The notes beneath the pieces were generated by a model, which saw nothing but the letters and a program-made list of their open reading frames with translations, did no database searches and had not been told where the DNA came from. Positions 7,284-12,365 of a DNA stretch of 13,541 nt are shown piece after piece. Position numbers and translations under genes: made by a program. Every line of letters starts with the position of its first letter. Position 1 is the stretch's first letter. This stretch comes from Treponema sp. (lineage in GTDB: Bacteria; Spirochaetota; Spirochaetia; Treponematales; Breznakiellaceae), in assembly GCA_031263265.1 (NCBI GenBank), contig JAISGE010000157.1, forward strand, positions 1-13,541, given 5' to 3'.

Positions 7284-7408
7284 AAAAAAGAGGTCTTGTC
7301 TGTATTGAAATAGAAACGCTTTATTGCGTATAGTATCTTTCATACGTTCAAAACCCTAGCAGCAGCGAAGCTTCTGACAAAAGTACTGTTGCTGGGGTTC
7401 CTCTTTTT
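7284..7408 (-). ncRNA. Structured leader element A (candidate riboswitch) of the Stn-type operon
   Basis: About 125 nt upstream of the NuoE-like gene on its coding strand, with no reading frame. It starts AAAAAGAGGAACCCC and ends CCTCTTTTTT, which close a 9-bp stem. Inside are an arm starting at ACCC/GGGT, with AGCAACAG facing CTGCTGCT (7 of 8 pairs) and a small CTTTT/AGAAG hairpin, and a second arm with GAAA/TTTC and CGC-AATAAA-GCG. A related element with the same layout precedes the other redox operon (10911-11027). The 3' strand of the closing stem can alternatively pair with the ribosome-binding site, so the closed form would expose it and the open form would hide it. Class and ligand unknown to me. 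Rest of the gap 7237-7510: an inverted repeat at 7436-7483, a small hairpin GAACTG/CAGTTC near 7245-7262, otherwise nothing. Confidence 0.6.
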
Positions 7409-7435
7409 ACGAATTACGAATCCTACGATGATCAG

Positions 7436-7483
7436 GGGTATGGAGTACTATAATGACACGTTGTATGCATAATTTTCATACCC
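7436..7483. repeat. Inverted repeat between the two redox operons
   Basis: GGGTATG at 7436-7442 and its complement CATACCC at 7477-7483 are 34 bp apart, in an AT-rich stretch that also holds the palindromes ATGCAT and AGTACT. It lies just upstream of leader element A and just after the end of the small ferredoxin gene. It could be an operator, a weak terminator stem or part of the promoter region; no U-run follows. Confidence 0.3.
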
Positions 7484-7510
7484 TTATCGTACTATTTTCC
7501 CCGTGTATGG

Positions 7511-7906
7511 TCAATTATCGCCTACTGGTTCCTCCTGTGGTTTAAGCTGCTCTTCCGGCTTTTGGGTGTAGGGAGGAACCCCAAGCCATTCCGCCAATTC
7601 CCGCAGCCGGTCCGGTACCGGGTTGGCCAATAACAGTTCCAGAATCACCCGGCGGTAGCGCTGTAGTTCCTCGGTGTTGGTCTTGATGTTCATCCCTGCC
7701 CGGGGCGGGGTGGAACAGGCAAACTCCAGGGTTCCTTCCTGGGTTTCTACCATACACATCCGACAGTTCCCATATACCGACAGTTCCAGATTATTACAGA
7801 AGGTGGGCAGTTCGATCCCCAAGGTGCGGATCAGATCAAGGATACATGCTTCCCCGTTAATAGCCACCGGGATACCGTCAATGATCATATATTCGGTGTT
7901 TTTCAT
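7511..7906 (-). CDS. Small stand-alone [2Fe-2S] ferredoxin, like the N-terminus of HydA/NuoG
   Basis: A 131-residue protein with a plant-type [2Fe-2S] domain: C37, C48, C51 and C64 in the pattern TFC..(10)..CRMC..(12)..C, followed by the family helix RRVILELLLANP. It closely resembles the first domain of bifurcating [FeFe]-hydrogenase large subunits, NuoG and formate dehydrogenases. In those, the LLANH stretch continues into a His-Cys3 cluster; here the sequence goes from LLANPVPD straight to RLRELAEWLGV, so the Cys-rich loop is missing, and the protein ends with a polar, proline-rich tail instead of a catalytic domain. It would carry electrons between the NuoF-like partner and an unknown acceptor. 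The ATG at 7906 is chosen because AAGGAGG lies upstream; the NuoF-like gene ends one base before it. An in-frame ATG further upstream lies inside that gene. Confidence 0.82.
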   Translation of the reverse strand: MKNTEYMIIDGIPVAINGEACILDLIRTLGIELPTFCNNLELSVYGNCRMCMVETQEGTLEFACSTPPRAGMNIKTNTEELQRYRRVILELLLANPVPDRLRELAEWLGVPPYTQKPEEQLKPQEEPVGDN

Positions 7907-7907
7907 G

Positions 7908-9794
7908 TTATGGTTCCTCCTTAACCGCATCGCAGGGACAGGTCTCAATACAGGCCCGGCATTTGATGCACCGTTGCTCGTTGATTTCATGGGGGGTCTT
8001 GGATTTACCCGTAATAGCCCCTACCGGACAGGCCTTGGCGCATTTGGTACACCCTTTGCAGACTTCCTTATCAATGAATATCCGGGCAAGCTGCTTACAA
8101 CTACCCGCAGGACAGCGTTTATCGTAGATGTGGGCCGCATATTCGCTGCGGAACTGCTTGATGGCGCTCACCACCGGATTGGGCGCGGTCTTCCCAAGGC
8201 CGCAGAGGGCTGCGCCGGAAATGGTATCCGCCAGTTCCAGGAGCAGTTCAATATCCCCGTCCCGACCCTGTCCTGCGACCATGCGTTCCAGAATCTCCAG
8301 CATCCGCTTGGTTCCTTCCCGGCACGGGCTGCACTTGCCGCAGGATTCTTTCTGGGTAAAACTCATGAAGAACCGGGCGATCTCCACCATGCAGGTCTTA
8401 TCATTCATCACCACCAAGCCGCCGCTGCCGATGATGGCACCGGCTTTTTTCAGGGAATCAAAATCCAAGGGCAGATCCAGATCATCCTTGGCAAGACAAC
8501 CCCCGGAAGGCCCTCCTATCTGCACGGCCTTGAATTCCTCCTGGTTCCGCAGCCCGCCTCCTATATCAAAAATCACCTCTCTCAGGGTCATTCCCATAGG
8601 AACTTCGATGAGGCCGGTATTGGTGATATTCCCGGTCAGGGCAAAGGTTTTGGTTCCCGGACTACTTGCAGGGCCGATGCCCTTGTACCACGCCGCGCCC
8701 TGGTTGATGATGGAAGGGATATTTGCAAAGGTCTCCACGTTGTTCAACAGGGTGGGCTGCTCAAACAGTCCTTGGGCTACGGTTCGGAACCGCTTCACCC
8801 GGGGCATGCCCCGCTTTCCTGCTATAGACGCGGTGAGTGCGCTTCCTTCGCCGCAGACAAAGGCCCCGGCCCCCCGGTATACCTCCAGGGTAAAACTGAA
8901 ATCCGTGCCCAAGATGTGTTGTCCTAAAAGGCCCAGTTCAGTTGCCTGGGTGATGGCGGTGGTGAGCCGGCTTACCGCGATAGGGTATTCTGCCCGGACA
9001 TAGATGTACCCACTGGACGCCCCTGCTACCTTCCCGGCAATGAGCATCCCCTCAAGCACCCGGTGGGGATCCCCTTCCATGACGCTCCGATCCATGAAAG
9101 CCCCAGGGTCTCCTTCGTCGCCGTTACACACCACGTACTTGGGCAGGGCCTTTTGTTGATACACCTCCTGCCACTTGATCCCGGTGGGGAATCCTGCGCC
9201 TCCCCTGCCCCGCAGTGCGGACTGGGTAAGTTCGGCAATGACCTGTTCCGGGCTTAGCTCAAAGAGGACCTTCTCAAATGCCTGGTATCCGCCCAGCCCG
9301 AGGTATTCCTGGATTGACTCCGCATCCATAAGCCCGCAATGTTCCAGCACGATACGGGTCTGCTTTTTATAGAAGGGAATCTCCTCCCTCCTGAGGTAGC
9401 TCTGCCCCTGGGAATGGTACACCAAATGCTCGCAGATTTCCCCCTTTATGATGGTTTTGTCAATGATGGCTTCACAGTCCTCAAGTTTAACTTTGGTGTA
9501 GAGGTAGCCCTCAGGTTCAATCAGCACGAGAGGCCCCATTTCGCAAAAACCATGACAGCCGCTTTTCTTTACCCCTATGCGTTCTAAAGCATCCTGTTCC
9601 GGCTCTTGACGTAATTCCACGGTACAGGGAAGTCCCCGTTCCTGCATAAGGTCTAGCAGCCGTTGGTGGACCTTGAGGGAGCCGCTGGAAACACAGCCGG
9701 TTCCTGCGCAGACCAGTATCTTTTTTCGTTCCGCCGACAGTAACCGGGCATAATCCTGCCGGGCTGTTTGTAAGGCCGTTCTATCCTGTAACAT
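7908..9794 (-). CDS. NuoF/HydB-like FMN and NAD(P)H-binding subunit of a bifurcating complex
   Basis: A 628-residue HydB/HndC-like flavoprotein. A thioredoxin-like [2Fe-2S] domain with all four ligands (CAGTGC, C29 and C34; CHGFC, C80 and C84) is followed by the FMN loop GRGGAGFPTGIKW (196-208), CNGDEGDPGAFMDR (223-236), CGEGSAL (314-320), the [4Fe-4S] motif ESCGKCSPC (C485, C488, C491, with C531), CPAGSC (561-566) and two C-terminal [4Fe-4S] motifs (C579-C589, C609-C619). In bifurcating hydrogenases and formate dehydrogenases this subunit exchanges electrons with NAD(P)H at FMN. The second Glu of the usual GEE motif is Gly here (GEG), which may change nucleotide preference. ATG 9794 is chosen over GTG 9797 because GAGGAG is seven bases before it. 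The start overlaps the NuoE-like gene by 14 nt. Confidence 0.88.
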   Translation of the reverse strand: MLQDRTALQTARQDYARLLSAERKKILVCAGTGCVSSGSLKVHQRLLDLMQERGLPCTVELRQEPEQDALERIGVKKSGCHGFCEMGPLVLIEPEGYLYTKVKLEDCEAIIDKTIIKGEICEHLVYHSQGQSYLRREEIPFYKKQTRIVLEHCGLMDAESIQEYLGLGGYQAFEKVLFELSPEQVIAELTQSALRGRGGAGFPTGIKWQEVYQQKALPKYVVCNGDEGDPGAFMDRSVMEGDPHRVLEGMLIAGKVAGASSGYIYVRAEYPIAVSRLTTAITQATELGLLGQHILGTDFSFTLEVYRGAGAFVCGEGSALTASIAGKRGMPRVKRFRTVAQGLFEQPTLLNNVETFANIPSIINQGAAWYKGIGPASSPGTKTFALTGNITNTGLIEVPMGMTLREVIFDIGGGLRNQEEFKAVQIGGPSGGCLAKDDLDLPLDFDSLKKAGAIIGSGGLVVMNDKTCMVEIARFFMSFTQKESCGKCSPCREGTKRMLEILERMVAGQGRDGDIELLLELADTISGAALCGLGKTAPNPVVSAIKQFRSEYAAHIYDKRCPAGSCKQLARIFIDKEVCKGCTKCAKACPVGAITGKSKTPHEINEQRCIKCRACIETCPCDAVKEEP

Positions 9795-10266
9795 CACGGT
9801 TCTCCTCTTGCAATGTTTTAAGCAGGGCCACAGCTTTTTCCGGCGTCATGGCAGCATGTACCTGGTCATTCACCGATAGTACCGGGGCAAGGGCGCAGGC
9901 GCCCAGACACGAAACCGTCTCCACCGTAAATGCAAGATCATCAGTGGTCTTCTTGGTTTCAGAAAGTCCCAGGGCTTTCCTCAGGGTTTCAAGCAGGGGC
10001 GCGGAATTTCGGACATGGCAGGCAGTGCCGTCGCAGACCTTAATGATAAACCTACCCTTGGGTTCCAGAGAAAAGTTTTCATAAAAAGTGGCCACCCCGT
10101 AAATCCGGGCTTCGCTTAGCTCAAGTTTCCTGGCCATGTACGGAAAGATTTCCCGGGGTAAATAGTGGTACTGTTCCTGTACCCCCTGTAATATGGGAAT
10201 GGTCGCACTGGGCGTATAGTCCCATGCGGCCGCAATCCTATCAATGATCCCATAATCAATAGCCAT
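9781..10266 (-). CDS. NuoE/HydC-like [2Fe-2S] subunit
   Basis: A 161-residue NuoE-type subunit of the usual short length. The helical N-terminal part (HYLPREIFPYMARKLELSEARIYGVATFYENF) leads to the thioredoxin-like [2Fe-2S] domain with CDGTAC (C78, C83) and CLGAC (C120, C124), all four ligands intact. It should form the NAD(P)H module with the NuoF-like product of the next gene, with which it overlaps by 14 nt. The ATG at 10266 is chosen because GAGAGG lies six bases before it; the open frame continues upstream to 10446, but that extension runs through the previous gene and is not family-like. Compared with the NuoE-like subunit of the neighbouring operon it lacks the extra Cys and the longer N-terminus, so the two are separate paralogues rather than a recent duplication. 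Confidence 0.88.
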   Translation of the reverse strand: MAIDYGIIDRIAAAWDYTPSATIPILQGVQEQYHYLPREIFPYMARKLELSEARIYGVATFYENFSLEPKGRFIIKVCDGTACHVRNSAPLLETLRKALGLSETKKTTDDLAFTVETVSCLGACALAPVLSVNDQVHAAMTPEKAVALLKTLQEENRDVTG

Positions 10267-10282
10267 GTAATACCTCTCTTTG

Positions 10283-10852
10283 CTAAAAATAATGGACCTG
10301 TATTGGTTTCCCCATTGTCCTAAGACACGTTTCCAATTCCTGAAGCAGCCCCTGTTTATCCTGATAGCCTGGGGCAGCTTCATCGGCCTGATACGCGGGA
10401 TTAACCGCGCTTCCCACGTAAAAGGTAAGCGCTCCTGCTTCTTCAAAGAGCAGCCGGGCGACCTGGGATGCCCCGTCTTCTCCGGTGCTCCAGGGAGCCG
10501 CGGCCTGGGTTCCGGCCAGGTAGACCTGAGCGTATTCCAGAACCCGGGCTATGGTGATAAGCCCTTCGGTTACCAGGTCAACCCCATCGATTCTGGCCGT
10601 TGGGGGAATGACCGGATCCAGATGGCAGGGAAGGATCGTGTCCAGCGATTTATGGAGAAATTCCGCTGCCAGGATCGAGGTGGTTCCTCCACAAATCACA
10701 TGTTTTCCTTCCTCAGCAAAAAAACCGCGTAGCATCTCAGGCAGCTTTTCAGGATCCCCTGGGGGACCGGCTAAGAGGTTGATTCGGGGCTTGAGCGTAC
10801 AAACCTGATCCGCCGGAACCATCTCGGTTTCGGCAAGATACTGGTACTGCAT
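10283..10852 (-). CDS. Free-standing C-terminal domain of hydrogenase-associated SpoIIE-type phosphatases
   Basis: A 189-residue soluble protein. Residues about 24-112 (LLAGPPGDPEKL, then GKHVICGGTTS at 49-59, DPVIPPTARIDGVDLVTEGLITI at 79-101) match, from memory, the region after the PP2C domain in SpoIIE-family phosphatases encoded beside [FeFe]-hydrogenase genes in clostridia and related anaerobes. The PP2C phosphatase domain is absent: only about 20 residues precede the match. This is not an obvious truncation, since a strong AAGGAGG lies eight bases before the ATG and the leader element precedes it. Cys54 in the CGGTT motif could be a sensing or ligand residue, but the domain's function is unknown to me. 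First gene of the operon, 16 nt before the NuoE-like gene. A regulatory or assembly role in the complex is an inference. Confidence 0.72.
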   Translation of the reverse strand: MQYQYLAETEMVPADQVCTLKPRINLLAGPPGDPEKLPEMLRGFFAEEGKHVICGGTTSILAAEFLHKSLDTILPCHLDPVIPPTARIDGVDLVTEGLITIARVLEYAQVYLAGTQAAAPWSTGEDGASQVARLLFEEAGALTFYVGSAVNPAYQADEAAPGYQDKQGLLQELETCLRTMGKPIQVHYF

Positions 10853-10910
10853 AACATCCTCCTTACAAAATATGCGGGGCCGGAACAGGTCCGGTTCCCT
10901 TGATTACTCC

Positions 10911-11027
10911 AAGAGGACGGATGTATTGAATATGAAGCGCCTTATGGCCTATACTTTCTCTACATACAATACCCCGTTGGCAGCATAACTTCGTGGTGGA
11001 AGGGCTGTCTGCGGGGTTCCTCTTTTT
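10911..11027 (-). ncRNA. Structured leader element B (candidate riboswitch) of the Hyd-core operon
   Basis: About 117 nt on the minus strand, related to element A at 7284-7408. Both begin AAAAAGAGGAACCCC and share GAAG, UGCUGC, GUAUG, GAAAG, UAUA, AUAA and UUCAAUACA in the same order. Foldable stems: AAGAGG/CCUCUU closing; ACCCC/GGGGU; CAGC/GCUG; CUUC-CACCAC-GAAG; GUAUUG/CAAUAC with UAUG/CAUA inside; and GCC-AUAA-GGC at the tip. GUCCUCUU (10918-10911) can instead pair with AGGAGGAU (10863-10856) at the ribosome-binding site. A CCGGA/UCCGG hairpin (about 10880-10895) lies between. Rest of the gap 10853-11267: the terminator-like hairpin at 11068-11107 and AT-rich sequence after lysR (11108-11267) in which I see no gene and no convincing promoter. 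Confidence 0.6.
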
Positions 11028-11067
11028 CCCTTTATTAACGAACAGGTTCCTCTGCATGAGGCTTGAT

Positions 11068-11107
11068 ACAAAAGCTGTCCGGGTTAATGTTTCCAGACAG
11101 CTTTTGT
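11068..11107 (-). terminator. Terminator-like hairpin between lysR and the Hyd-core operon
   Basis: On the minus strand ACAAAAGCTGTCTGG (11107-11093) pairs with CCGGACAGCTTTTGT (11082-11068): 15 bp with one G-U, loop of 10. The A-run and T-run at the base give a bidirectional terminator shape. It probably ends the lysR transcript, which would run about 160 nt past the stop. Only about 40 bp then remain before leader element B, so it might instead be an attenuator inside the leader of the next operon. Confidence 0.6.
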
Positions 11108-11267
11108 AGAGCGGAATGGAGGTACCTATCCTACCCATACTCTAAGGTAGCATAGGCCTAAGTCCTTGAGAAATATAATTTTCGCATAGCATTATTTCAT
11201 TAAGGATATGAGAAGCGAGAAAGGGAGCAAAAGAATAGGCTTGTCTCTTTTCTCTATTTTCCTTTTT

Positions 11268-12206
11268 CTACACAAAACGCCGAAAGGAAAGCGCGTTTTT
11301 TGAGGCGTAGATCTTATCAATGAACTGTTTATCCAAAACGGAAAAGGTATACCCTTGATGATAAATCAGCGCATCCTTGAATTGGTTATTGGCTAAGACA
11401 CACCGGCGCTGTACCAGTTGGTAACGATCCAAAAGCTTATCAGGAATCGGGGATACCCACATATAGGTGAGGGGCAGGGTGCTCAGGAGATCAAACTGAT
11501 TACACCGTTCATAGAGATAGATCCGTTTACGCAGAGGGAACGACCCTTTGGCCCGCTGGGTTTCCAAGGCCCCTAAGTAGGGAACCGAGGTATCCCCGTG
11601 GACGATTTCAATGAACTGGTTGAGTTCGCTGTAGAGCACTTCATCGGCCCCTGCCAGGGCGTGGTCTTTTGACATAAGCACCACGTATTCAAATTCCCAG
11701 ATCTGCTCATGGCCCAGCCCCTTATCCGCCAGGTAATCGAGAAAATAATTCTCGTACATCCTTTGATACCGGATAATCCCGAGCCTAAACCGGTTTTCCA
11801 CAAGCCCGGTAATGGTCTCCATGGAATTGGTCTCCTGGACCTTGATGTTTATCTCTTTTTGAAAGTCCAGTTCAGTAACGAATTGGGTAAAACCCGCGGC
11901 AATATAACTCCCCCGAGGTATGGAGACTGTGAAATACTGCCGCTGGGTCGTATCACCCTCGGGGATGGCTTCGATCTTTTCCAGTTGTTCCAGGATAGTT
12001 CTCGCATGGCTGAGAAACTCCAAGCCCTGGCGGGTCGGCATGACCCCCCGGGAACTCCGCTCAAAAATGGGAAATTTAACCGTATCCTCTAGCTCTTTAA
12101 TCGCTTTGCTGAGATTAGGCTGGGCCATATACAGGTTATCCGCTGCCTTAGTAATAGACCTCGTCCGTTCTATTTCTAAGGCATATTTAAAATACAGGGT
12201 ATTCAT
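11268..12206 (-). CDS. LysR-family transcriptional regulator
   Basis: A 312-residue LTTR of normal length. The N-terminal winged helix-turn-helix is clear (about residues 1-60: FKYALEIERTRSITKAADNLYMAQPNLSKAIKELE, then FPIFERSSRGVMPTRQGLEFLSHARTIL), followed by a linker helix and a periplasmic-binding-protein-like effector domain (from about residue 92). The effector domain ends in YHQGYTFSVLDKQFIDKIY. I cannot assign the inducer. It is transcribed towards the Hyd-core operon with a strong hairpin between them, and follows the adenosine deaminase gene by 159 nt on the same strand. Its target is not evident: LysR regulators are often divergent from their targets, and this one has no divergent gene. 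The ATG has GGGGAG six bases upstream. Confidence 0.88.
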   Translation of the reverse strand: MNTLYFKYALEIERTRSITKAADNLYMAQPNLSKAIKELEDTVKFPIFERSSRGVMPTRQGLEFLSHARTILEQLEKIEAIPEGDTTQRQYFTVSIPRGSYIAAGFTQFVTELDFQKEINIKVQETNSMETITGLVENRFRLGIIRYQRMYENYFLDYLADKGLGHEQIWEFEYVVLMSKDHALAGADEVLYSELNQFIEIVHGDTSVPYLGALETQRAKGSFPLRKRIYLYERCNQFDLLSTLPLTYMWVSPIPDKLLDRYQLVQRRCVLANNQFKDALIYHQGYTFSVLDKQFIDKIYASKNALSFRRFV

Positions 12207-12365
12207 TGGGTACTCCCCTGACGTAGTTTTTATAGGATTTCAAAATCAGCCCTTACCAGGGTACGGTATCGAGCTTATTTTATCGTATCAGGAAAATTTC
12301 ACTCTGTACAATATCAATACCGCATAAAACTATGTCTTTTGTAATATATACACTATCTCCCCCCT

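Noticed and set aside
7284..7408. Leader A as a simple intrinsic terminator because of its final U-run
   Set aside because: The strands pairing into the U-run are about 100 nt apart with two arms between, and the same layout in leader B has no U-run.
7674..8927. 417-codon plus-strand frame opposite the HydB-like gene
   Set aside because: It is antisense to two genes with full Fe-S and FMN motifs; the translation is low-complexity with no recognisable domain.
10863..11138. 91-codon minus-strand frame upstream of the SpoIIE-like gene
   Set aside because: It runs through the terminator-like hairpin and leader element B, has no family features, and the base changes against leader A follow RNA pairing rather than codons.
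12207..12365. Promoter or LysR operator between lysR and the adenosine deaminase gene
   Set aside because: A possible TTGTAC/TACGAT pair with 18-bp spacing and several short repeats are visible, but none is convincing enough to annotate.
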